A stretch of DNA of 6,097 bases from Treponema sp. (GCA_031278755.1 JAITJV010000297.1:1-6097), one strand, 5' to 3'. Counted from the first letter of the stretch, positions 1 to 5,962 are shown. Program-made: numbers and translations. The notes: generated from the sequence alone by a model not told the origin.

Positions 1-333
1 CAGCCGCCTCATACGATTTACTATCAGGGCCTGGCCCTCCGCGCCCTTGCCGATGAGGACGGGGCGCGGTCGCGCTTTAATAAACTGGTTGATTACGGCG
101 AGCGTAATGTATACAAGAAGCAGGTAATGGATTATTTTGCGGTAAGTCTGCCCGATTTTTTGGTATTCGATGTTGACCTGGACGAAAAAAATAAAATCCA
201 TTGTTATTATATGACGGCTCTGGGCTACATGGGCCTGGGAGAAAGCGGAAAGGCTTTGGAGGCTTTTCACAATGTATTGCGCCTTGCGCCGAATCACTAT
301 GGCGCGCAAAGCCATCTTTGGGATTTACAATAA
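1..333 (+). CDS. C-terminal part of a tetratricopeptide (TPR) protein, DUF5107-associated type
   Basis: The reading frame is open from the first base and ends at TAA 331-333, giving the last 110 residues of a longer protein whose start lies outside the window. The segment reads as TPR helices. A first unit covers about residues 5-38 (YYQGLALRAL, then a helix ending KLVDYGER). The linker DYFAVSLPDFLVFD (44-57) is followed by IHCYYMTALGYMGLGE (66-81) and a final helix ending LAPNH (95-99), a typical TPR unit end. The combination 'YFAVSLPD.LVF...L...N.IHC.Y' is one I associate with the C-terminus of large DUF5107 plus TPR proteins, which are commonly encoded within sugar-utilisation loci of Firmicutes, Bacteroidetes and spirochaetes. 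TPRs mediate protein contacts; the DUF5107 half, if present, would be upstream. The family call rests on remembered pattern, not a search. The gene converges on mgtC. Confidence 0.75.
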   Translation, partial: QPPHTIYYQGLALRALADEDGARSRFNKLVDYGERNVYKKQVMDYFAVSLPDFLVFDVDLDEKNKIHCYYMTALGYMGLGESGKALEAFHNVLRLAPNHYGAQSHLWDLQ

Positions 334-395
334 AGGGATCCCGGTACCCCTTAAAAGGCCGGATACGCAGACAGGCGTTTTGGGGATAGAACGAA

Positions 396-436
396 GCTGT
401 CCCTTTACCCTGGATCAGCCCCTTTTAATATTTTTC
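396..436 (+). terminator. Weak candidate Rho-independent terminator after the TPR gene
   Basis: In the 91-nt convergent gap, GCTGTCC (396-402) can pair with GGA-t-CAGC (412-419) with one bulged T and a 9-nt loop. It is followed by CCCCTTTTAATATTTTT, a broken T tract that runs into the end of mgtC. The stem is short, so this is only a plausible terminator for the plus-strand gene. No better hairpin was found for the minus-strand side. Confidence 0.25.
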
Positions 437-1117
437 CTTAATCTCAACACGGGAGGCTTCGCCCGCCTTTTTCAGGGTTTGCGCGAAGCGGGCTATGTCG
501 GCGGAATCGGGTATGCTTGCCAATATGCGGAGCCGGGTGTACCCTTTGTGCCCGCCTGTTCCTTCGTCAACATCCACCGACTGGGTCCGTACGCCGTAGC
601 TTTTGCAGATGTCAAGAACCGCCGCCGTCGCCGGTACGGCGTTTTTGTAGTGAAGTTCCAGTATCTTGTTCCGCTCCGAGGGGAAGAATCTTTTTTCGAC
701 AAAGTCAAGGACAAAGAGGGTGACAAGGCTGATGAGTTCCGCGGCGGCGGCGGCGGCGAACATGCCCGCCCCTATGGCGAGGCCGACCGCCGCTATGAAC
801 CAAAGGGAAGCCGCGGTGGTCAAGCCCCGTATGTTGTTTCCCAGCCTGATTATGGCCCCCGCGCCGAGAAACCCTATGCCCGAAACAACCTGGGCGGCAA
901 TTCTTCCGGGATCGCCGTTTTTCACCGGGGCAAATTCCTGGGGCAGCCATATTGAAAGGAGCATGAGCAGCGTGGCCCCCGTCGATATGAGTATGTGCGT
1001 GCGCAGCCCCGCAACCTGGCGCCTGCTTGAACGCTCAAAACCTATGACGGCGCCTGCGGCAAAGCCGAGGAGGAGGCGTACAATCATGTCCATTTCGGTG
1101 AGGGCCGTGTTTTCCAT
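425..1117 (-). CDS. mgtC: MgtC/SapB family inner-membrane protein
   Basis: Predicted integral membrane protein of 230 residues, the usual MgtC length. Family signatures are clear. AGAVIGFER (21-29) and AGLRTHILISTGA (36-48) form the first conserved block. DPGRIAAQVVSG then IGFLGAGAII (69-90) is the most diagnostic stretch, and GLTTAASLW (98-106) follows. Hydrophobic segments cover about residues 12-27, 42-58, 74-91, 100-120 and 126-140. The last 80 residues (about 150-230) form a soluble domain like the ACT-like tail of MgtC. In Salmonella and Mycobacterium MgtC supports growth in low Mg2+ and virulence, and inhibits the F-type ATP synthase; in other bacteria the role is less clear. I place the start at ATG 1117-1115 because AGGAG (1130-1126) lies 8 nt upstream. 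A TTG six bases earlier (1123) would sit only 2 nt from that site. It follows the DUF4954 gene on the same strand, separated by a hairpin-rich leader. Confidence 0.9.
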   Translation of the reverse strand: MENTALTEMDMIVRLLLGFAAGAVIGFERSSRRQVAGLRTHILISTGATLLMLLSIWLPQEFAPVKNGDPGRIAAQVVSGIGFLGAGAIIRLGNNIRGLTTAASLWFIAAVGLAIGAGMFAAAAAAELISLVTLFVLDFVEKRFFPSERNKILELHYKNAVPATAAVLDICKSYGVRTQSVDVDEGTGGHKGYTRLRILASIPDSADIARFAQTLKKAGEASRVEIKEKY

Positions 1118-1149
1118 TGTCAAAACTCCTGTACAAACAACCGGACAAA

Positions 1150-1193
1150 GGCGGTTTTCTCCAGCGGGTAAGAAAACGGCGCCTCAAACCGCC
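1150..1193 (-). promoter_or_regulatory. Two mutually exclusive hairpins in the mgtC leader (candidate attenuator or RNA switch)
   Basis: Between the DUF4954 stop and the mgtC ribosome site, two stems compete for the same bases. Stem B pairs 1151-1160 with 1171-1180 (GTTTTCT against AGAAAAC, 7 bp perfect, extended by 2 bp beyond one mismatch, 10-nt loop). Stem C pairs 1150-1157 (GGCGGTTT) with 1186-1193 (AAACCGCC), 8 bp perfect. Both need 1151-1157, so only one can form, and stem C also shares two bases with the upstream terminator-like hairpin. The competition is visible in the sequence. A regulatory role is inference, encouraged by the known Mg2+-responsive leader of Salmonella mgtC. No strong T tract follows either stem. 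Confidence 0.35.
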
Positions 1194-1217
1194 TCTAAAA
1201 ACTTCGGTTTTTAGAGG
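1192..1217 (-). terminator. Perfect 11-bp hairpin with tetraloop at the DUF4954 stop codon
   Basis: CCTCTAAAAAC (1192-1202) and GTTTTTAGAGG (1207-1217) are exact reverse complements around the loop TTCG (1203-1206). On the plus strand this is a C(UUCG)G tetraloop, and it is followed by the T-rich TTCTTTACTATATTTT. On the minus strand, the direction of transcription here, the loop is CGAA and no U tract follows. The hairpin contains the DUF4954 stop codon (1213-1211). Likely roles are 3'-end formation, mRNA protection or partial termination before mgtC. Confidence 0.6.
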
Positions 1218-3364
1218 TTCTTTACTATATTTTCAGCAGTTTTTTCAAAGTTGACAAGATCTTCGCGGGCGTATTCGACAAACGCATTTTCGGGTTTTCC
1301 CGCAACCATTTCCATCTCTTCCCTGCTGCGGAATGTAATAAGCCGGTACGGATCGGTAAAATCCTTTGCCCGTGTTTCATATACCTGGTTCGCCAGGGAT
1401 CTTTTTATTTTTACGGCGGTTTCAATTTCCCGTATAAGGGTTGATCTGTCGGGCGTTTTCTTTTCCGCGCCTGAATACCAGAGGACGGACCAGGCGTGCG
1501 CCGCCTTGTCCGCCGCGTAAAGCGTACGCCAGGCGTCGTACACGGCGTGTACTGCGTCCCAGTCCGCCGTTTTGCCTTCGCGTATATCCCTGCGCAGGAT
1601 GTCAACGCGGAACGCGGGGACTATCTGCCCTCCCATATTCTCCCACTGCGTAACGCGCCCTTTTCCGGGGCTGCGGGCGGAAATTTTTTCAAGAAGGCCG
1701 GCGAGGCCGTCAAAATCAAGATCGGCGTGTGAACCTGAAAAGGCAAGAATGGTTTTTACCGCATAATAGCGGAGCATCTCGTTATAGGCGGCGAGGGCTT
1801 CACAGGGTTTTAGGATCACCGTTCCGCGGTCGTTCCGTTCAAGGCCGGGCGCGGGAATTTCCCTGGGCCGGGAAGAGGGAGGGGCGTCCGCCGTGTACCC
1901 GCCGTCCGCCAGCCACCCCCGTATTTGCCCGGCCGCCGAAATGATCTCCTCCGCGGTGTCGGGGGCGAGGTAATCCATTTCAATATGCTGCGCCTTGTTT
2001 TTTCTCCTGTCCCTGTCCATCGACTTGCGTGAATTGCGCTCAAGGGCGTAGAGGTTGTACATCCAGTAATAGGCGGGCATTACTTCAAGCCTGTCGACTT
2101 TGACGTTGTTGCTCACCATGGAGAAGGGGAGGGTGATGTTAAGCTCGCAGGGGTAGTCCCCTTTCGTTACAAGGACAAAGCTTGCAAAGCGGCTTGAATG
2201 TTTTACCGTTACCGAAAGCCCCGGCCAAAAGCCCCGGCCCGCCCGTATCTCGCCGTCATTGGCCCGGCTGTTGTGGTTCGATCCGAGCGTCGCGGCGGCG
2301 GCTATGTTGCTCATCCCCTGGACAAGGCAGGCTATGAGGAATGAATTGTTGTGGTGCTGTTCGTGTATGGGGAAGATAAGGTTGTTGAGTATTTCGCAGC
2401 ATGAAACGGTTGAATTATCCCCCAGCACCGAATGAATGAGCCGCGCGCCGTATTTCAGGTTGCTGTTTCTTCCAATAACAAAGCGTACGGCTTTTGATCC
2501 GTAAAAAACATGACAGCCGTACCCCGCAATGCCGTTTACCATTTCAACGCCTTCCCCTATCTGGCTCGGCTCGTCTTCCGATGAAAGTATCGTTATGTTT
2601 TTTAGCTTGTGCGCCCCCTTGATGTACGCGTATTCCCCGACCGCCGCGTCTTTTATTACGGCGCAGCTTTTTATCACCGAACCTTTTCCTATGGTTCCGT
2701 ATGCGCCGCGCGCGCCTCCCCAGGTTTTCTGCGTTATTTCTTTTAATTTTTCGGCAAGTTCCGGATCGTCCCTGAAACCCGCCCAAAGGTACGCGTCGGC
2801 GGGCGTCATCGTCTGGAAGGGAAGGATGGACCTCCCCCCCGCTTCGTTCATCACGTCTATCCAGATCCTCACGTCTTCGCTTTCACCGTCCTTGATCACG
2901 CCGTTTCCGAATTTCGCGTGGTTTGTCGCCTGCATTTCGTCTATGCGGGACAGTATGCAGGAATCCCCGATGATATAATGGGAAATATACGAACAGTCCT
3001 GGACCGCGGCGTCTCCGCCTATGTCGCATGAAATAATCGTACTGTTCCGTATGCCCGCCGGAACGCAGAAATCGTGGTGCCGGAGGAGCACGTTGCGGAG
3101 GGGACCCGTGCGTACAAGTCCGTAGAAATTCGAATTCCGTATGAGACGGGGATCAAAAGGATCGGACACAAGAAAGAAATTCCAGTCCGCGCAGTAATTG
3201 CCGTTTTTTATCAGTATTTCTTTTTCGTCCGCGTCAAGGGCCCGCCATAAAGGAGGGTTCGGTCCGTGCTGTTCGTTTCTCCTCCAGTATTCGTCTTTCC
3301 CCCGGGGAATAAATTCACAACTGATAAAATCAAAACCGTAACGGCCGTTTTTTATTATCTGCAT
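1211..3364 (-). CDS. DUF4954 family protein, left-handed beta-helix (hexapeptide-repeat) protein
   Basis: A 717-residue soluble protein with no signal peptide or membrane segment. Residues 42-85 hold the family entry region (LDADEKEILIKNGN, WNFFLVSDPFDPRLIRNSNF). Residues 88-320 carry irregular hexapeptide-type repeats such as IGGDAAVQDC, IGDSCILSRI, IGKGSVIKSC and VLGDNSTVSC, expected to build a left-handed beta-helix as in sugar-nucleotide acyl- and nucleotidyltransferases. FGNG with VMNEAGGRSILPF (152-183) and HEQHHNNSFLIA (335-346) with GSNHNSR (361-367) look like conserved functional positions. The C-terminal 240 residues are mainly helical. I recognise this architecture as DUF4954, known mainly from Bacteroidetes and Treponema; no reaction is established. 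A sugar- or nucleotide-linked role is only a guess from the fold. Start ATG 3364 lies 13 nt after the TrpR-like stop and has a weak GGAT ribosome site, suggesting translation coupled to the upstream gene. Confidence 0.82.
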   Translation of the reverse strand: MQIIKNGRYGFDFISCEFIPRGKDEYWRRNEQHGPNPPLWRALDADEKEILIKNGNYCADWNFFLVSDPFDPRLIRNSNFYGLVRTGPLRNVLLRHHDFCVPAGIRNSTIISCDIGGDAAVQDCSYISHYIIGDSCILSRIDEMQATNHAKFGNGVIKDGESEDVRIWIDVMNEAGGRSILPFQTMTPADAYLWAGFRDDPELAEKLKEITQKTWGGARGAYGTIGKGSVIKSCAVIKDAAVGEYAYIKGAHKLKNITILSSEDEPSQIGEGVEMVNGIAGYGCHVFYGSKAVRFVIGRNSNLKYGARLIHSVLGDNSTVSCCEILNNLIFPIHEQHHNNSFLIACLVQGMSNIAAAATLGSNHNSRANDGEIRAGRGFWPGLSVTVKHSSRFASFVLVTKGDYPCELNITLPFSMVSNNVKVDRLEVMPAYYWMYNLYALERNSRKSMDRDRRKNKAQHIEMDYLAPDTAEEIISAAGQIRGWLADGGYTADAPPSSRPREIPAPGLERNDRGTVILKPCEALAAYNEMLRYYAVKTILAFSGSHADLDFDGLAGLLEKISARSPGKGRVTQWENMGGQIVPAFRVDILRRDIREGKTADWDAVHAVYDAWRTLYAADKAAHAWSVLWYSGAEKKTPDRSTLIREIETAVKIKRSLANQVYETRAKDFTDPYRLITFRSREEMEMVAGKPENAFVEYAREDLVNFEKTAENIVKNL

Positions 3365-3377
3365 TTTTTATCCGGCG

Positions 3378-3677
3378 TTATGATTTGCCGCGGGGCGCTT
3401 CGAGGATGCGCCTGAAGGCGGAGCCGCTTTTTTTAAGTTCCCGTGAGCCGCGGGTAATCTTGCAGAGCGAAAGCCCCAGATTTTTTGCAATCTCGCGCTG
3501 GGGAATTTTTTTATCAAGGGCTTTTACCAGCGCCCATCTGGCGGCTATATCCGCCGTTTCCGCCGGCGTAAGGAGGCAGCGCAGGAACGATTCAATAAGG
3601 GCGCCGTCATGGGTTTTTGCCAGAGTATCGGCCAGTTCTGAAAGGTTCTCGTTTACCCTCGGATCGTCAATCGTCAT
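3378..3677 (-). CDS. TrpR-family DNA-binding transcriptional regulator
   Basis: Small cytoplasmic protein of 99 residues, close to the 108 of Escherichia coli TrpR. The homologous block begins at LLTPAE (35-40), matching MLTPDE of TrpR, and includes AARWALVKAL (45-54). The helix-turn-helix follows: QREIAKNLGLSLCKITRGSRELK (60-82), whose recognition helix ends in ITRGS as in TrpR rather than the ISRVNR of the Bacillus YerC branch. The arginines equivalent to tryptophan-contacting Arg54 and Arg84 of TrpR appear to be present (R47 and R76, allowing a one-residue gap), as does the threonine of the LTP motif. Tryptophan or another indole as corepressor is therefore plausible. No trp genes are nearby, so the target is unknown and I give no symbol. 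GGAGG (3687-3683) lies 5 nt before ATG 3677. It lies between the HAD gene (33 nt) and the DUF4954 gene (13 nt), so probably co-transcribed. Confidence 0.85.
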   Translation of the reverse strand: MTIDDPRVNENLSELADTLAKTHDGALIESFLRCLLTPAETADIAARWALVKALDKKIPQREIAKNLGLSLCKITRGSRELKKSGSAFRRILEAPRGKS

Positions 3678-3689
3678 GACGCCCTCCAG

Positions 3690-3715
3690 TATAACAGCAG
3701 TTCCCTTCTGTTATA
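3690..3715. promoter_or_regulatory. Perfect inverted repeat upstream of the TrpR-like gene, candidate operator
   Basis: TATAACAG (3690-3697) and CTGTTATA (3708-3715) are exact reverse complements separated by 10 nt. The dyad fills most of the 33-nt gap between the HAD stop (3711-3713, inside one arm) and the TrpR-like start at 3677. The half-sites repeat at 18 nt, near two helical turns, which suits a dimeric helix-turn-helix protein. On the minus strand the distal arm continues as TATACT, a possible -10 element, though no good -35 lies 17 nt upstream. It lacks the CTAG core of the E. coli trp operator, and it could instead be an AU-rich RNA hairpin. Its role as an operator is inference. Confidence 0.4.
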
Positions 3716-4388
3716 AGTACCTGTAAAGGGCCCCCCGGTTTATAAGCCCGAGCAGTTCACCGGGGCCGTCTATGACGAGCGCCGCCCCCGCTTCTTCCAG
3801 CGCTTTCCGGGGACGGTAGCCCCAGCTTACGCCAAGGGGAAAGCAGCCCGCATTACGGGCCGTTTTAACATCAATTTCGGAATCCCCCGCAAAAACGGCG
3901 TCTCCGGGGGCAAGGTCAAGTTCGGCAAGTATTTCCCATACCGCCTGGGGGTCCGGCTTGAGCGGGATTCCGGGAAGGGCGCCCCGTATGACGGCGAATG
4001 CGCCGGGGCCAAAAAGGCCGTTGACGACGGCGCGGGCCGTTTCGTCGCTCTTGTTGGAAAGGACCGCGGTTTTTATCTTTTTTGAAGCAAGGGCGCCGAG
4101 CATCCCTTCTATGCCGGGGTAGGCCCTGGTCCGCACGAGGGGGTTTTCGTTGTATATACGTCCGGCTTCGGCGGCTATGTGCGCGGTTGTTTCTTCATCC
4201 CGCCCGGATTCGGGCAGGGTGAGCCATGCAAGTTTTTTGACGCCCCATCCGACCATTCCGGGGTATTCGCTTTCATTAACAGGGCTGAATCCGGCGGCGG
4301 AAAGCGCCCTGTTCATGGCGCAGGCAATATCGGAAACGGTATCTGCCAGCGTGCCGTCAAGATCGAAAATAACGCAGCGGTATTTCAT
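3711..4388 (-). CDS. gph: HAD-superfamily hydrolase, phosphoglycolate phosphatase type
   Basis: A 225-residue cytoplasmic phosphatase of usual length for this subfamily. Motif I is FDLDGTLADT (8-17) with nucleophile D9 and acid/base D11. A helical C1 cap spans about residues 20-85. Motif II is VLSNKSDE with S111, motif III is K144 in PLKPDPQAV, and motif IV is GDSEID (168-173), which binds Mg2+. The ending VSWGYRPRKALEEAGA is typical of Gph-like enzymes, which remove 2-phosphoglycolate formed during DNA repair or oxygenase activity. Substrate cannot be fixed from sequence; a PpaX- or other sugar-phosphate phosphatase is possible. The frame is open further upstream to 4532, but that extension is antisense to the divergent reductase and lacks family similarity. 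The start is therefore ATG 4388, directly before KYRCVIFDLDG. No convincing Shine-Dalgarno site precedes it, and a strong promoter ends 6 nt upstream. First gene of a probable HAD-TrpR-DUF4954 operon. Confidence 0.88.
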   Translation of the reverse strand: MKYRCVIFDLDGTLADTVSDIACAMNRALSAAGFSPVNESEYPGMVGWGVKKLAWLTLPESGRDEETTAHIAAEAGRIYNENPLVRTRAYPGIEGMLGALASKKIKTAVLSNKSDETARAVVNGLFGPGAFAVIRGALPGIPLKPDPQAVWEILAELDLAPGDAVFAGDSEIDVKTARNAGCFPLGVSWGYRPRKALEEAGAALVIDGPGELLGLINRGALYRYL

Positions 4389-4423
4389 CTTTACATTATC
4401 ATGAGGGGAGGATAAAATGTCAA
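4389..4423 (-). promoter_or_regulatory. Near-consensus sigma70 promoter for the HAD gene, predicted leaderless
   Basis: Read on the minus strand, TTGACA (4423-4418, 6 of 6 to consensus) is followed by exactly 17 nt and then GATAAT (4400-4395, 5 of 6). The six bases GTAAAG (4394-4389) then lead to ATG at 4388. Standard spacing puts +1 on or within a base or two of the A of the start codon, so the HAD mRNA would have essentially no 5' leader, consistent with the missing Shine-Dalgarno site. The -35 box overlaps codons 1-3 of the divergent reductase gene, and the spacer contains that gene's ribosome site. Confidence 0.7.
4405..4411 (+). promoter_or_regulatory. Strong ribosome binding site of the aldo/keto reductase gene
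   Basis: GGGGAGG lies 5 nt before ATG 4417 and fixes that start. The site falls within the -35/-10 spacer of the opposing HAD promoter. The promoter for this gene must therefore lie within the HAD coding region; I could not identify a convincing one there. Confidence 0.75.
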
Positions 4424-5571
4424 AAGAGCCGAGAGAGGGTGCTGTGGAAAAACGGAAAATAGAACCGCTTGACGCGGAGGTTTCCCTTTTGGGTTTTGGT
4501 CTTATGCGCCTCCCGGTCAAGGGAGAAGACAAGTCGCGGATCGATTATCCCGCCGCGGAACGCATGGTTGACATGGCGTACAGGGCGGGGGTGAATTATT
4601 ACGATACGGCCTATCCCTATCATGAGGGAAAAAGCGAAGTCTTTGTCGGCGATGTTTTTTCAAAATATAAAAGAGAAAGTTTCTATCTTGCAAGCAAGAT
4701 GCCCACCTGGGAAGTTGTCAACTCGGAAGCCGGCGTAAAACGTATTTTTGACGAACAGCTGGCGAAATGCGGGGTTTCGTATTTCGATTTTTACCTTGCC
4801 CACAGTTTTGATCCCGAACATCTTGAAAGGTTCCGCCGCTTCAACATGTACGATTTCCTCAGGAAGAAAAAAGAAGAAGGCCTCATACGCCGCCTTGGTT
4901 TTTCGTTCCACTCAAATCCTGAACTGCTTGCCGAAGTTGTTGAAAATTATGAATGGGATTTCGCCCAGATACAGCTTAATTATATCGACTGGGATCTTCT
5001 CAACGCAAAGCGTTTTTACGAATACCTCACTTCCCGTAAACTCCCCGTGATAGTCATGGAACCGGTGCGGGGCGGCGCCCTTGCGTCGCTCAATGACAGG
5101 GCGGGGAAAATTTTGAAGAAGGCCGCCCCGGATTCAAGCCTTGCGTCCTGGGCCATACGCTTTGCCGCTTCCCTTCCCAACGTCATGACGGTCCTTTCGG
5201 GAATGAGCAGCGCGGAACAGGTGGAAGACAACCTTAAAACAATGACGGCTTTCAAACCGCTTTCGGAAGGAGAAAGGGCGCTGCTCGGGGAAGCCGCCGC
5301 CGCCTACAACGCCGCGGGGACCGTTCCCTGTACGGGGTGCCGCTACTGCATGGACTGTCCCGCGGGCGTGGATATTCCCGCGGTATTCAGGCAATACAAC
5401 TACTATCACCTTTCGGGGAAAAAGGACGATTTTATCAACACCTACCGGTATCTCCGTGAAAGGGAAAAGGCCCATAACTGTACATCCTGCGGCCGCTGCG
5501 TCAGGCTCTGCCCGCAGGGCATAGCCGTTCCCGAATTCATGAAGGAAATAACGGCCTTTGCCGCGGGGTGA
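4417..5571 (+). CDS. Aldo/keto reductase with C-terminal 4Fe-4S ferredoxin-type domain
   Basis: A 384-residue cytoplasmic oxidoreductase. Residues 15-290 form the aldo/keto reductase (beta/alpha)8 barrel: LLGFGLMRLP (24-33), NYYDTAYPYHEG (60-71), SKMP (93-96), DFYLAHSFD (124-132), RRLGFSFHS (158-166), IQLNYIDWD (185-193), VMEPVRGG (213-220) and TVLSGMSSAEQVEDN (258-272). The catalytic tetrad appears complete: D63, Y68, K94, H129. The C-terminal 80 residues carry two cysteine clusters, CTGCRYCMDCP (305-315, CX2CX2CX2CP) and CTSCGRCVRLCP (355-366, CX2CX2CX3CP), expected to bind two [4Fe-4S] centres. This fusion is common in anaerobes and suggests electron exchange with ferredoxin as well as, or instead of, a nicotinamide cofactor. 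The substrate is unknown for the family. Start ATG 4417 is supported by a strong ribosome site. It is divergent from the HAD gene, and no clear terminator follows it. Confidence 0.93.
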   Translation: MSKEPREGAVEKRKIEPLDAEVSLLGFGLMRLPVKGEDKSRIDYPAAERMVDMAYRAGVNYYDTAYPYHEGKSEVFVGDVFSKYKRESFYLASKMPTWEVVNSEAGVKRIFDEQLAKCGVSYFDFYLAHSFDPEHLERFRRFNMYDFLRKKKEEGLIRRLGFSFHSNPELLAEVVENYEWDFAQIQLNYIDWDLLNAKRFYEYLTSRKLPVIVMEPVRGGALASLNDRAGKILKKAAPDSSLASWAIRFAASLPNVMTVLSGMSSAEQVEDNLKTMTAFKPLSEGERALLGEAAAAYNAAGTVPCTGCRYCMDCPAGVDIPAVFRQYNYYHLSGKKDDFINTYRYLREREKAHNCTSCGRCVRLCPQGIAVPEFMKEITAFAAG

Positions 5572-5642
5572 ACTATACCGGCGGGCGGACATGCGGCGTA
5601 CAGGGCAGGTAAAAACGTTTTGAATTGTAACCTTGCGGGCGG

Positions 5643-5962
5643 CTTCTTCATCCGGGCAAGACAGCCCTTGTCAGGGGGCCTGAAGTGTACTGCTTTGAGG
5701 AAGCCGATAACGGGCAGGGTCTCGCGTCCCTCTATCTGGAAAGTTCCGCGGAACTGCAGGAAGAATGGCGGGACGATGTACTGGGCGGCACCATGCTGAT
5801 CCGCTGCCGGGGAAAAAACTTGCGGCGGGAGGAGAGGCCCCGTCATTTACGGAGAAAAAGCCCCGCCTTGAAGACGTTGAATTGACCGCCGTTCCCTACG
5901 GTTCGTGGTGCAACAAGAAGCCCGGCGAAATGATTGTCTGGGTTCATTCGCTTCCGGGATGA
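5643..5962 (+). pseudogene. C-terminal remnant of a GH127 (DUF1680) glycoside hydrolase, frameshifted
   Basis: Codons in the frame starting at 5643 read HPGKTALVRGPEVYCFE, then EADNG, SLYLESSAELQEEWRDDVLGG, MLIRCRGKN. This matches the late part of beta-L-arabinofuranosidase (GH127) proteins, where 'G..AL.RGP.VYC.E..DN' and 'E.R.DLLGG' precede the C-terminus. At the run GGGGAAAAAA (5809-5818) the family-like frame moves by -1 and continues GKKLAAGGEAPSF, then LTAVPYGSWCNKKPGEMIVWV to TGA 5960-5962, the expected GH127 end (AIPY..W.NR.PGEM.VW). A second frame (5581-5640, AAYRAGKNVLNCNL) may be a more decayed upstream piece. The catalytic N-terminal region is absent because the reductase gene ends at 5571. 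Intact relatives act on arabinose-containing plant polymers. Identification is from memory of conserved motifs. Confidence 0.72.

Noticed and set aside
741..758. Triplet repeat of six GCG units
   Set aside because: It encodes a six-alanine run in a membrane helix of MgtC; alanine-rich helices and GCC codon preference explain it.
1118..1123. TTG start for mgtC at 1123
   Set aside because: It is only 2 nt from the AGGAG site, whereas ATG 1117 is 8 nt away.
272..1214. Long plus-strand open frames (272-955 and 666-1214) over the mgtC region
   Set aside because: They are antisense to a clear MgtC protein, have Arg/Pro/Ala-rich low-complexity translations and no ribosome sites; they are a by-product of GC-rich codon use.
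2529..2978. Plus-strand 149-codon frame and its minus-strand companion at 2544-2786
   Set aside because: Both lie inside the DUF4954 gene in other frames and show no recognisable motifs.
4389..4532. N-terminal extension of the HAD protein to ATG 4532
   Set aside because: The extra 48 residues are antisense to the reductase start, lack HAD similarity, and would place the consensus promoter inside the gene.
5134..5846. Minus-strand frames 5134-5592 and 5442-5846
   Set aside because: They are antisense to the reductase C-terminus and the GH127 remnant, with Pro/Ala/Arg-rich shadow composition; 5442-5846 crosses the end of a well-supported gene.
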